Below are positions 26,532-35,061 of a DNA stretch of 64,000 nt, in pieces. Made by a program: the position numbers and the translations under genes. Under the pieces are notes generated by a model, which was given only the letters and a program-made list of their open reading frames with translations, was not told the origin of the DNA and made no database searches. The stretch covers positions 1-64,000 of the forward strand of contig JAUXGN010000004.1 in NCBI GenBank assembly GCA_030622115.1, given 5' to 3'. The first letter of the stretch is position 1; every line of letters begins with the position of its first letter. The DNA is from Candidatus Eiseniibacteriota bacterium (lineage in GTDB: Bacteria > Joyebacterota > Joyebacteria > Joyebacterales > Joyebacteraceae).

Positions 26532-27695
26532 ATGTTGCAGAATGAAGACAGAGAGAAGCTCCAGATCGCCGAGTTCCTGACTCACTCCGCGGTGGATCAA
26601 GGGGGTGGGGCGAGCGGCCATCCAAGGCTTGCCCATTTCATCAGAAAGTATATCGAGCGCTTCAAGCGTCCGGAACCTGTTTTGTTCTCGCAGGCCTTCG
26701 ACCGCGTGGAGCGCATTCTAGTCATTCCTGAACGCGGCGTTACGGGTGCTCTCTTCGCCGTCCCTACCCTGCGAGCTATGAGACGCGGTTTTCCCAATGG
26801 GAAGATCGCAGTGCTCGTCCACGAAGAGGACAAGGATCTTCTGGACGGGAGTGTGGAAGTCGACAGGGTGATAGGATACAGCCTTCCCCGTGGGATCAAG
26901 CGCTACCCCGCTCTCTTGGCTCTCGCGAAGCGCTTCAGATCTTATCGCCTCGATCTGGCGATCATTCTGGACAGAGAGTTCGATCTGGAGAGGGTCTTTC
27001 TCTGCTATCTCACCGGTGCGATGGTGCGGGCGGGGCTCCAGAGCGATGAGAGTCATCCGCTTCTGAATCTCGAGGTGAGCCGGAACGTCTCTGGCAGCAC
27101 TCGTGCGCAACTCGGGATCGAGATCGCACGCGTCATGGGAATAGACGTTAGTGGGTTGCGCCTGAGCTGGGAGGTGCCCGAGCGAGAGATGCGGCTGGCC
27201 GAACAGCTCATTCACTTCAGGAAGCCCCGTGAAGACGAGCTGCTCATCGGATTCGATCCCGGGCCGGGGCGTGGCGGGACTTCGATATCCAGTTCGCAGC
27301 AGGCGAAGCTCCTGGAACGCCTCTGTACGGATTTCCACGCGAGGGCGATTTTACTGACTGCGCCCGAGCATCATGAGCTCGTGGGGCGACTGGAATCGAT
27401 GCTGTCCAGGGACCCGATCGTCGTGCAGCAGCGGCGAATGCGCGATGTCGTTAGCCTGCTGAGTCAGTGCGATCTCTTCGTTGCCGGCAATACCGACCTT
27501 GTCTACTTCGCGATAGCCATGAATGTCCCGACGGTATCGCTCATGACGCCACCGGAGATGGGGGAAGAGGCATTTCCAGAGTCGGAACACCTGGCAATCG
27601 TGAAGCTGACTCCCGGAGCGAGATTCCCGATAGAGGAATTCATGGAGAGAACGCAGTCGGTTCTCTTGAAGGGCGCTCTGAAAGAGAAGGCGTAG
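26532..27695 (+). CDS. Divergent GT9 (heptosyltransferase-like) protein
   Basis: 387 residues with the two-domain GT9 layout: after a 55-residue extension, ILVIPERGVTGALFAVPTLRAMRRGFP replaces the usual VRLSSIGDIVLTTP. The C-terminal domain has FVAGNTDLVYFAIAMNVPTVSLM where GT9 enzymes have GNDSGPMHLAAALGTP. Asp and the Ser-Gly-Pro signature are therefore altered, so the donor or activity may differ, or the protein may be inactive. ATG 26532 follows GGGAGG. It opens the LPS core operon, one nt before msbA. The family normally adds ADP-activated heptose to the inner core. Confidence 0.7.
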   Translation: MLQNEDREKLQIAEFLTHSAVDQGGGASGHPRLAHFIRKYIERFKRPEPVLFSQAFDRVERILVIPERGVTGALFAVPTLRAMRRGFPNGKIAVLVHEEDKDLLDGSVEVDRVIGYSLPRGIKRYPALLALAKRFRSYRLDLAIILDREFDLERVFLCYLTGAMVRAGLQSDESHPLLNLEVSRNVSGSTRAQLGIEIARVMGIDVSGLRLSWEVPEREMRLAEQLIHFRKPREDELLIGFDPGPGRGGTSISSSQQAKLLERLCTDFHARAILLTAPEHHELVGRLESMLSRDPIVVQQRRMRDVVSLLSQCDLFVAGNTDLVYFAIAMNVPTVSLMTPPEMGEEAFPESEHLAIVKLTPGARFPIEEFMERTQSVLLKGALKEKA

Positions 27696-27696
27696 C

Positions 27697-29664
27697 ATGA
27701 GAGAGTTCCTGCGCCTGATGCGATACGTGAGACCGTACTGGCGTCGCCTTCTGGCGGCGCTAGTGTGCATGACGGTCTTTGCCGCTCTGAGCGGCGTATC
27801 GCTCGGCATGATTCTCCCCTTTGTGAACGTGCTCTTCGAGGAGCACGCGCTCGTGAGCGCCGGCGCCGGGGATGCGGTCATCGTCGCTTCGGCCGGGACC
27901 CCAGGCGAACCTGCGGGCAGCGCAGGCGAACTGCTCGGGGCCGTAGCAAATGACATCGAGAGCGGGGACATTGGGCTCGGCGGCGTCAAGGAAGAACTCC
28001 GTGTCCGACTGCTCGCCGTCTTTGCGAGCGACACGCCTGAGTCTGCGCTTCTCAAGATCTGTCTTGCGCTGATCATTGTCTTCCTCGTGCGCGCCATTTT
28101 TCGCTATGTCCAGACCCTCCTGATGATCACCTTGGAGCAGCGCGTCATTCGGGACTTGAGGAACGCTATCTTCTCCCATCTTACCAGACTATCGCTCTCT
28201 TTCTTCCAGCGTGAGCAGACGGGGCAGCTGATCTCGCGCGTCACGAACGATGTTATGCTCGTGCGCGGCGCGCTGGTGGCGACATTTGCCGATATGTTTC
28301 GCGAGGCGCTCCTGGCCATGATCTACCTCGGTGTGGCCGTGTGGATAAGCTGGCGTCTCTCGATCATCACCGTCCTCGTGCTTCCTCCGATGATGCTGCT
28401 CATCGGGAGAATCGGAATCCGGCTCAGGCGTCGGAACGTCCGCATCCAGGAGAAGATGGCCGACATCACATCGACTCTCGAGGAATCGATCTCCGGTATC
28501 AGGGTGGTTCAGGCATTCGGTATGGAGAAGTATGAGAAGGGACGGTTCTTCTCCCATACCGCGGGGTACCTGAGGCGGTTCGTGAGGATGGAAGCGCTTG
28601 GCGCGCTGGCCGGACCACTGACGGAGTTCCTCGGGGTCGTCGGCGTTGTTGTCATCCTCTGGTACGGTGGTCGTCAGGTGCTCCTGGCCGGGACGATCTC
28701 ATCGGACTGGTTTCTCATGTTCCTCGCTGCCTCGCTTTCGACAATGCAGCCTCTGAGGAACATATCGAGGGCCAACACTCGACTCCAGACCGGCCTCGCG
28801 GCGGCCGGCAGGGTCTTCGAAACCCTCGACACCGAACCTGTCGTCCAGAGTGCTCCCGGCGCCGAGCCCATCTGCAGGGTAGACGAGGTCATTCGCTACG
28901 AAGGTGTGACCTTCAGATATGATACCGGGCCGGATGTGCTCCACAGTGTCGATCTCTCGATACGGCGCGGCGAGGTCGTGGCGATTGTTGGTCCGAGCGG
29001 GGCAGGGAAGACGACACTGTTGGATCTTCTGCCGCGTTTCTATGATCCGGCGGCCGGGCGTATCACAATCGACGGGCGCGACATCAAGGAAGCTGAACTC
29101 GGTTCTCTTCGGCATCTCATGGGAATCGTCACGCAGGAGACGATACTCTTCAACGACACGCTTGGCGCGAACATCGCCTACGGCGTCGTGGACGCCGGCC
29201 GCAGAGAGATCGTTGCGGCGGCGGAGGCGGCGAACGCACGGGAGTTCATCGAGGCGATGCCGGACGGGTACGACACAGTGATCGGAGAGAGGGGAACACG
29301 GCTCTCCGGGGGTGAGAGACAGCGCATCGCGATTGCTCGGGCCCTGCTCAAGGATCCTCCGATCCTTATCTTCGATGAGGCGACGTCTTCACTGGATACC
29401 GAATCCGAACGACTGGTGCAAGGAGCCATAGAACGACTGCTTGAGGGCAGAACCGTCCTGATCATCGCCCATCGCCTGTCGACCGTGAGGAACGCCGATC
29501 GGATCATTGTGATCGATGGTGGTTCCATCGCGGAGAGCGGCACCCACGTCGAGCTTATGCGACAAGATGGGCTGTACCGGCATCTCTACGAAATGCAGTT
29601 CGGCGACGAGGATGGAGATGATCGTGGCGACGACGGGATCCGGGAGCAGCAGCCCACTTTCTGA
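27697..29664 (+). CDS. msbA: MsbA-like lipid A/LPS flippase (ABC exporter half-transporter)
   Basis: 655 residues: six-helix transmembrane domain (about 15-350) fused to an ATPase domain (about 385-635). Walker A GPSGAGKT at 432-439, Q-loop VTQETILFN, signature LSGGERQ, Walker B ILIFDEATSSLD and switch IAHRLS are all intact. MsbA flips core-lipid A across the inner membrane using ATP, in keeping with its place among core glycosyltransferases. Odd point: the loop between TM1 and TM2 (about 45-120) is some 70 residues long and rich in Ala/Gly/Glu, far longer than in E. coli MsbA. The 3' end overlaps the next gene in another frame. Confidence 0.88.
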   Translation: MREFLRLMRYVRPYWRRLLAALVCMTVFAALSGVSLGMILPFVNVLFEEHALVSAGAGDAVIVASAGTPGEPAGSAGELLGAVANDIESGDIGLGGVKEELRVRLLAVFASDTPESALLKICLALIIVFLVRAIFRYVQTLLMITLEQRVIRDLRNAIFSHLTRLSLSFFQREQTGQLISRVTNDVMLVRGALVATFADMFREALLAMIYLGVAVWISWRLSIITVLVLPPMMLLIGRIGIRLRRRNVRIQEKMADITSTLEESISGIRVVQAFGMEKYEKGRFFSHTAGYLRRFVRMEALGALAGPLTEFLGVVGVVVILWYGGRQVLLAGTISSDWFLMFLAASLSTMQPLRNISRANTRLQTGLAAAGRVFETLDTEPVVQSAPGAEPICRVDEVIRYEGVTFRYDTGPDVLHSVDLSIRRGEVVAIVGPSGAGKTTLLDLLPRFYDPAAGRITIDGRDIKEAELGSLRHLMGIVTQETILFNDTLGANIAYGVVDAGRREIVAAAEAANAREFIEAMPDGYDTVIGERGTRLSGGERQRIAIARALLKDPPILIFDEATSSLDTESERLVQGAIERLLEGRTVLIIAHRLSTVRNADRIIVIDGGSIAESGTHVELMRQDGLYRHLYEMQFGDEDGDDRGDDGIREQQPTF

Positions 29665-30685
29665 GGACAGCATACTGGTTGTTCGGATGAGCTCAGTCGG
29701 TGATATCGTCCTGACGGAACCGGTGATAGCGGCTCTCAGGAGCGCCTACCCTAGTGCGCGAATCGGATTCGTTGTCAAACGGAAATACGTCGATCTCGTC
29801 GCATCCAATCCGGCAGTGGACACCGTTCATTCGCTGGAGGATAGCTCTCTCTCGGCCCTGAGGCGATTGTGCCGCGAAGTGCGAGCGGAGGACTACTCAG
29901 CCGTCGTTGACCTCCACAGAAACACCCGAAGCCTCATTCTGACCGTATGCTCGCGCGCGCCTCTGGCTACTGCCTACAGGAAGCGGGAGTTCAAAGATTC
30001 TCTCAGAGTCCGCTTCGGACGGCGTTCATTCCGGGTGTCCAGAATGCTCGTCGAGCGGTACCTGGATGCGCTCGCTCCTCTCGGCTTGAGACCGGAATAC
30101 AGGAAGCCCCTCTTTCATCTTTCGCCGGCCGACATCGAGTGGGCGGGCCGCCATCTTGACGGGCTCGGACTTGTGCCGGGCGCCTATGCCGTCGTCGTTC
30201 CTGGAGCGCTATGGCCCACCAAGCGCTGGCCGCCGGAGCGATTCGCGGCTGTCTCAAGAACCTTGGTTGCAGAGTTCGATCTCAGAGTCCTTTTGCTTGG
30301 ATCACCGTCCGAGCGGCGGCTCTGCGATGAGATCGCCGGAGACGCGGGCGCCGGCGTCCTCGTGGCGGCAGGGGAGACGGAACTGGGACAGATGGCGGCC
30401 ATCATCGATTCCGCGCGGGTCTTCGTCGGAAACGACAGTGGTCCAATGCACATTGCCGCGGCACTGGGTACGCCGACCGTGGCGATCTTCGGTCCCACCG
30501 ATCCGGGGCAGTTCGACTTCGAGAATCACGAAGTGGTCTACGCTGATCTCGAGTGTAGCGCCTGCTCATTCTATGGTACGGACACGTGCAAGCTTGACCA
30601 CTGGGAGTGCATGCAGAGCCTGAGTTCTGAGCTGGTTCTAGCGGCGGCGCGACGCCTTCTCAAAACCACGGATGGTGGGTCATGA
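29618..30685 (+). CDS. GT9 heptosyltransferase-like glycosyltransferase
   Basis: Core motifs are SILVVRMSSVGDIVLTEPV at the N-terminus, LHRNTRS for the acceptor side, PGALWPTKRWP and GNDSGPMHIAAALGTP at the ADP-heptose site, and a C-terminal Cys-rich segment (CSAC ... DTC ... WEC) typical of this branch. The start must lie inside the 3' end of msbA, because the conserved first strand begins just after its stop. ATG 29618 has GAGG at 6 nt and GTG 29624 has GGAG at 6 nt; both are plausible, giving about 355 aa and an overlap of 41-47 nt. The closest functional analogue is WaaF/WaaC, adding heptose to the LPS core. Confidence 0.85.
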   Translation: MIVATTGSGSSSPLSEDSILVVRMSSVGDIVLTEPVIAALRSAYPSARIGFVVKRKYVDLVASNPAVDTVHSLEDSSLSALRRLCREVRAEDYSAVVDLHRNTRSLILTVCSRAPLATAYRKREFKDSLRVRFGRRSFRVSRMLVERYLDALAPLGLRPEYRKPLFHLSPADIEWAGRHLDGLGLVPGAYAVVVPGALWPTKRWPPERFAAVSRTLVAEFDLRVLLLGSPSERRLCDEIAGDAGAGVLVAAGETELGQMAAIIDSARVFVGNDSGPMHIAAALGTPTVAIFGPTDPGQFDFENHEVVYADLECSACSFYGTDTCKLDHWECMQSLSSELVLAAARRLLKTTDGGS

Positions 30686-31716
30686 GGTACCTTGTCATTC
30701 AGACGGCCTTCCTCGGGGACGCGATCCTGACCCTTCCGCTTCTCACTGCTCTCAGACGAAGCGATGATTCGAATTGGATCGAGGTAGTAGCATCGCCCCC
30801 GGGAGCTGGCTTCCTCAGGGAGCAGGGGGTTGCCGACTCGATCATGGAATACGACAAACGGGGCACTGATCGCGGGCTCCGCGCGTACGGGCGACTCATC
30901 AGGAGAATCAGAGAGCACCGGATCGATATCGCGCTCATACCGCACCGTTCGTTCAGGAGCGCGCTTCTTCCGATGCTGGCCGGTGTGCCGGTTCGCGTAG
31001 GATTCGATGAGAGTGGCGGGCGGTGCTTCCTGACCGAAGTCGTCGAGTACGGTTCCCGGGATCATGAGGTCGAGCGCGTCTTCGCACTTGCCGAAGCGGT
31101 CGGTCTTGCCACTTGCGGCCGACGTGTGCCTTTTGACATTCAGGTTCCGGCCGGAGCAGCCGACGCGGTCAGTGCCGTGCTTTCTGAACGAGGCATCGAG
31201 AAAGGGCGCGCACTCGTGGCAATCAGTCCCGGAAGCAGGTGGCCCACGAAGCGCTGGTTGCCCAGCCGCTTCGCCGCCGTTGCACGGGCGTTGTCTGATG
31301 AGCGCGGGATGACGGTCGTGGTCGTCGGATCGGATGCCGACAGAGAGGTCGGCGCGGCGGTCTCGGCTTCCGCGGGTTTGGGCGTGGTTGATCTTACCGG
31401 CAGGCTCGGGTTGGGTGAGTGGGTGGCTCTGCTGGACAGGGCCGAGCTCCTGATCTCGAATGACTCGGCCGCCGTTCATGTGGCGGCCGGCGTAGGCACC
31501 CCGGTTGTTGCGATCTTTGGGCCGACCGTCGAAGGTCAGGGTTTCGCACCCTATATCGATCGTGCCGTGATCCTGGGTGTGGATCTTTCGTGTCGTCCGT
31601 GCGGCCGGCACGGTGGTGACCGATGTCGTCTGGGCACGCTCGCCTGCATGACGGGGGTCAGTGAATCCGATGTCCTCGGGGCCGCCCGTCGGCTCCTGGA
31701 GGGACCGGGACAGTGA
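30682..31716 (+). CDS. Lipopolysaccharide heptosyltransferase II-like (GT9)
   Basis: 344 residues with all GT9 hallmarks: VIQTAFLGDAILTLPLL, IPHRSFRSALLP, SPGSRWPTKRWLP, SNDSAAVHVAAGVGTPVVAIFGPT and the C-terminal CRPC/CRLGTLACM segment. The form most resembles WaaF, which adds the second core heptose from ADP-heptose. ATG 30682 overlaps the upstream stop (ATGA). Together with the three other GT9 genes in this operon it predicts a core with several heptose residues. Exact order of transfer cannot be deduced. Confidence 0.88.
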   Translation: MRYLVIQTAFLGDAILTLPLLTALRRSDDSNWIEVVASPPGAGFLREQGVADSIMEYDKRGTDRGLRAYGRLIRRIREHRIDIALIPHRSFRSALLPMLAGVPVRVGFDESGGRCFLTEVVEYGSRDHEVERVFALAEAVGLATCGRRVPFDIQVPAGAADAVSAVLSERGIEKGRALVAISPGSRWPTKRWLPSRFAAVARALSDERGMTVVVVGSDADREVGAAVSASAGLGVVDLTGRLGLGEWVALLDRAELLISNDSAAVHVAAGVGTPVVAIFGPTVEGQGFAPYIDRAVILGVDLSCRPCGRHGGDRCRLGTLACMTGVSESDVLGAARRLLEGPGQ

Positions 31717-32840
31717 TGGACGTACTCCTGATCACAGATTCAATGATATGGACGGCGGAAACGGAGTACGCCCTCTCAGTGGCGTCGGCCGAGTCGTCAA
31801 CTGGTCTCTCAGTGACGATCGCGGCGCCTTCGGGGAGCGCGATTGCATCGCGCGCCGGCGGGTGCATTCGTCTCAAGGAACTGCCGGGAATCGAGCCCGC
31901 GCGGTCGGCAGCGGATTTCACCACCTGTGTCAGGTGGTTGGCGTCCTTGGTACGCACGGAGCGACCTCGAATCGTGCATTCCTCTCGCGCGACAGCTCAT
32001 CTCATGGCGACTCTGGCGTGCGGTCGATGTGTTCCCGTCGTTCATCTCAGAGGAGGTGCGACGCCGCCCTCGCGACACCTACTGAATCGATATCTCTACT
32101 GTTCCATGACGTCTGCCGTTATTGCATCATCGAGACGAGTGGAAGGCTGGGTGGTCGACGGACTCGGCATGGATGCGAGTCGCGTCTTCCGCATCTACGC
32201 TCCCATTGACACGGAGCGATACGCCGCATCAATGCCGGACACTGAACTCAGACGGGAGCTTGGACTTGGTCCGGGGTCTCAATTGATCGTCAATGTGGCG
32301 CGGCTCGCGCCTGTCAAGGGACATGACGTCCTTCTGGATGCGATGCGAATCGTTACCGGACGCGTTCCGGAAGCCGTGCTCGTGTTGGTCGGAGAACCGT
32401 GGTCGGGGCAGCCTGAAGGACTCATGCGACGCGCCGAGCGACTCGGGATCGCCTCCAAGGTGCGTTTTGCGGGGCGTCGAGAAGACGTCCCGCGGTTCCT
32501 GGCTTCGGCGGACCTGTGTGTGTCGTCCTCCATTGCAAGTGAGGAGAACTCGCGCGCCGTGAGCGAGTACATGGCTGCTGGACGTCCCGTGGTGGGGACC
32601 GGTGTGGGCGTCATCCCTGAACTCATCGTCGACGGAGAGACGGGCCTTATCGTGCGGCCGGGTGACGGGGAAGAACTGGCTGATTGCATCGTGGCTCTTC
32701 TTACCGACATGGAGCGGGCGACGCGCATGGGGGCAGCGGGGCGAGATCGGGCTCTGAACCTCGTTTCCAGACAAGCGTTTTCATCCTCGCTCGGGAGCGT
32801 GCTCGAGCACGTGGGAATCGGCGCAGGAGTTGTCACTTGA
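31716..32840 (+). CDS. GT4 glycosyltransferase
   Basis: 374 residues with the GT-B fold. The C-terminal half is a typical GT4 domain (NVARLAPVKGHDVLLDA, VRFAGRREDVPRFLASADLCVSSS, EENSRAVSEYMAAGRPVVGT and ETGLIVRPGD). The Glu pair of the nucleotide-sugar site (E-x7-E) is present as ENSRAVSEY. The N-terminal acceptor half is divergent. ATG 31716 shares its A with the upstream TGA (TGATG). Donor and acceptor unknown; an LPS outer-core or O-unit sugar is likely from the operon. Confidence 0.8.
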   Translation: MDVLLITDSMIWTAETEYALSVASAESSTGLSVTIAAPSGSAIASRAGGCIRLKELPGIEPARSAADFTTCVRWLASLVRTERPRIVHSSRATAHLMATLACGRCVPVVHLRGGATPPSRHLLNRYLYCSMTSAVIASSRRVEGWVVDGLGMDASRVFRIYAPIDTERYAASMPDTELRRELGLGPGSQLIVNVARLAPVKGHDVLLDAMRIVTGRVPEAVLVLVGEPWSGQPEGLMRRAERLGIASKVRFAGRREDVPRFLASADLCVSSSIASEENSRAVSEYMAAGRPVVGTGVGVIPELIVDGETGLIVRPGDGEELADCIVALLTDMERATRMGAAGRDRALNLVSRQAFSSSLGSVLEHVGIGAGVVT

Positions 32841-33940
32841 GAGTACTCTTCATCAACTCGATGAGGGCGTTTGGTGGTGGCGAGCAGTGGCTGCTGGAAG
32901 TGGCTGACGGACTCGTTGCGAGGGGGCACGAAGCGAGTATTGCGGCGCGGCGCGGAAGCGCGCTTTCGACGCTTGGTCGCAAGCACGGCCATCCGGTATT
33001 TGAGTTTCCAATGCGCGGGGATGCCGACCTGGAGTCGATCGTCGGGATCACAACGTTGATGAAGCGTGGAGGTTTCGATGTGGTCAGCGTCAACGTGCAA
33101 CGGGCGGTGAGACTGGGCGCGGTAGCGGCGTACTTCGCCGGGATAAGGGCTGTCGTTGAGCGTCGCGGACTCTTGTTCCGGCTCAAGAACACAGGGCGCA
33201 ATCGCTTCATCTACAAGCGGCTTGTCAGCCGTGTAGTCGTCAACTGCGAGGCGATCAAGGACGATCTCGCGTCGTCCGGCGTTGTGGCCGGTCGGCAGAT
33301 GATTGTGATCCCCAATGGGATAGATCCTTCGCGCATCATGAGTGCTGGAGACGGCAAGTTGAGAAGCGAGCTCGGCATAGGCGAGGGGACCCGCGTTGTG
33401 GTCATCATCGGGCGCCTCGTGCCCGACAAGGGACACGGCGTTGCGCTCGATGCGTTCTCGCGCATACTCGCCGGAAGCCCGGACTGCTGTCTTCTGGTCG
33501 TTGGGGCCGGCGGACTGCGGGATGAACTGGAGCGGCGAGCAAGGCCACTTGGGACGGCCGTGCATTTCCTCGGACACCGGGACGATATCTCCGCGATTCT
33601 GGATGCAGCCGACGTAACGATGGTCACGAGTTTTCGCGAGGGGATGCCGCACGTGATCCTCGAAAGCATGGTGGCAGGCACTCCCGTGGTGGCCACACGG
33701 ACGGCAGGGATACCTGAACTGATAGAGGACGAACTGAGCGGTCTCCTGGTTCAGATGCATGATCCCCACGGGACGGCGCAGGCAGTGCTCCGGATCCTGA
33801 ACGATAGCGGACTGGCGCAGCGTCTCGCAGCGAATGCAGGGAGGCGCGTGCGCTCGGAGTTCTCGCTTGATCTCATGATCGACCGCGTTGAGGCGTGTTT
33901 CGGGGAGGAGGCTTCGGCTGCGATGAGGGTGGAGCGATGA
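32837..33940 (+). CDS. GT4 glycosyltransferase with TTG start
   Basis: 367 residues: RVLFINSMRAFGGGEQWLLEVADGL at the N-terminus, VIIGRLVPDKGHGVALDA, HFLGHRDDISAILDAADVTMVTS and EGMPHVILESMVAGTPVVAT in the GT4 domain. The conserved N-terminal strand begins at codon 2 of TTG 32837, which overlaps the preceding stop (TTGA) and is preceded by AGGAG at 7-nt spacing; no ATG or GTG start fits the conserved strand. This makes TTG the likely start and predicts translational coupling. Role: transfer of an unidentified sugar in LPS core or O-chain assembly. Confidence 0.82.
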   Translation: MRVLFINSMRAFGGGEQWLLEVADGLVARGHEASIAARRGSALSTLGRKHGHPVFEFPMRGDADLESIVGITTLMKRGGFDVVSVNVQRAVRLGAVAAYFAGIRAVVERRGLLFRLKNTGRNRFIYKRLVSRVVVNCEAIKDDLASSGVVAGRQMIVIPNGIDPSRIMSAGDGKLRSELGIGEGTRVVVIIGRLVPDKGHGVALDAFSRILAGSPDCCLLVVGAGGLRDELERRARPLGTAVHFLGHRDDISAILDAADVTMVTSFREGMPHVILESMVAGTPVVATRTAGIPELIEDELSGLLVQMHDPHGTAQAVLRILNDSGLAQRLAANAGRRVRSEFSLDLMIDRVEACFGEEASAAMRVER

Positions 33941-35061
33941 GAGAGAGAGAATTCCATCCCGAGAGCGTGCGTTCCATACTGGTGATAAGGCTCTACTTCC
34001 TCGGTGACGTCTTGCTCTCGACACCGGTAATAGAAGCTCTGAAGGACAGGTTTCCCGACGCCAGGCTGTCGGTGCTCATCAAGAAGCGAGCACTAGGCAT
34101 ACTGGAGGGTAACCCGTCCGTCGATGAGACGATCATATACGATGAGCCGGAGCGATATCACAATCCGGTGTGGCAGCTGAAGCTCGCATCGCGGCTGAGG
34201 CGGGCGCGGTACGATCTGGCCGTTGATCTCACGGGTGATCTCAGAAGCTCACTGCTGCTTCTCGCCGCCGAACCAGGGTTCAGAACGGGAGTCAATCATG
34301 CCGGCTTCGGGCGCCTCCTTGACAGGAGGATCCCGTACAGGTCGACGGGCCCCGTCGTCGATCACCTTCTCAGCGCTCTTCTTCCACTCGGCATCGACGT
34401 GGGTGAGCGAGCGCCTTCGCTCTATCTGACAGAGGAGGAGAGCACCCGGGCGCGCGACCTGCTCGAGTCGCACGGGATCGCAGCCGGCGAGAGGTTCGTG
34501 ATGCTCTCACCGGGAGCCGGGAGCCGGCTCAAGCGATGGGGGCCGGAACGGTTCGGTAGCCTGGCGGAGCGGATCAAGAGGGAGCTTGGACTCAGTTCCA
34601 TCGTAACCGGTGCACCTGGTGACAGAAGCCTTGCGGACGCCGTCGTAGCTTCTTCCGGCGGCACCGCTGTCAGCCTTGCGGGCGCGACGGATATCCGTCT
34701 CCTGGCTGCGGTTGCAGCTGAGGCCGAGATTTTCGTCGGCAACGATAGTGGTCCGATGCATATCACTGCTTCTCAAGGAACACCGATCGTGGGTCTCTTC
34801 GGAGCTAGCACGCCGGAACGCTTCGCTCCTCGAGGTGCGCCGTCGCGGGTCATCTGGCATCGGTTCGATTGCAGTCCCTGTGATCAGCGTCACTGTGAGA
34901 GACCACATCAATCGTGCATGGATGCAATAGGAGTGGGGGAGGTGCTGGGCGCCGTCACGGAATTGTTGAGCGAAGTGGGCGCCACCGGAGGGGCGGAGTG
35001 TGTGGCGGGACGCACAAGCGTCGACGAGCCTTTGGACAACGCCGGGGAGCAACAGATTTGA
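33937..35061 (+). CDS. GT9 heptosyltransferase-like glycosyltransferase
   Basis: 374 residues. Motifs: ILVIRLYFLGDVLLSTPVIEALK, VDLTGDLRSS, SPGAGSRLKRWGPERF, GNDSGPMHITASQGTP and the C-terminal CSPCDQRHCERPHQSC. ATG 33937 overlaps the preceding stop (ATGA) with GGTGGAG just upstream. A short C-terminal extension of about 25 residues after the family core (ATGGAECVAGRTS...) is not conserved-looking. The fourth GT9 member in this operon; the sugar is probably a heptose, but related enzymes can use other ADP-sugars. Confidence 0.86.
   Translation: MREREFHPESVRSILVIRLYFLGDVLLSTPVIEALKDRFPDARLSVLIKKRALGILEGNPSVDETIIYDEPERYHNPVWQLKLASRLRRARYDLAVDLTGDLRSSLLLLAAEPGFRTGVNHAGFGRLLDRRIPYRSTGPVVDHLLSALLPLGIDVGERAPSLYLTEEESTRARDLLESHGIAAGERFVMLSPGAGSRLKRWGPERFGSLAERIKRELGLSSIVTGAPGDRSLADAVVASSGGTAVSLAGATDIRLLAAVAAEAEIFVGNDSGPMHITASQGTPIVGLFGASTPERFAPRGAPSRVIWHRFDCSPCDQRHCERPHQSCMDAIGVGEVLGAVTELLSEVGATGGAECVAGRTSVDEPLDNAGEQQI

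Noticed and set aside
32279..34024. 581-codon minus-strand open frame across two glycosyltransferase genes
   Set aside because: Spans two genes in their antisense without any motif; third-position GC bias explains the openness.
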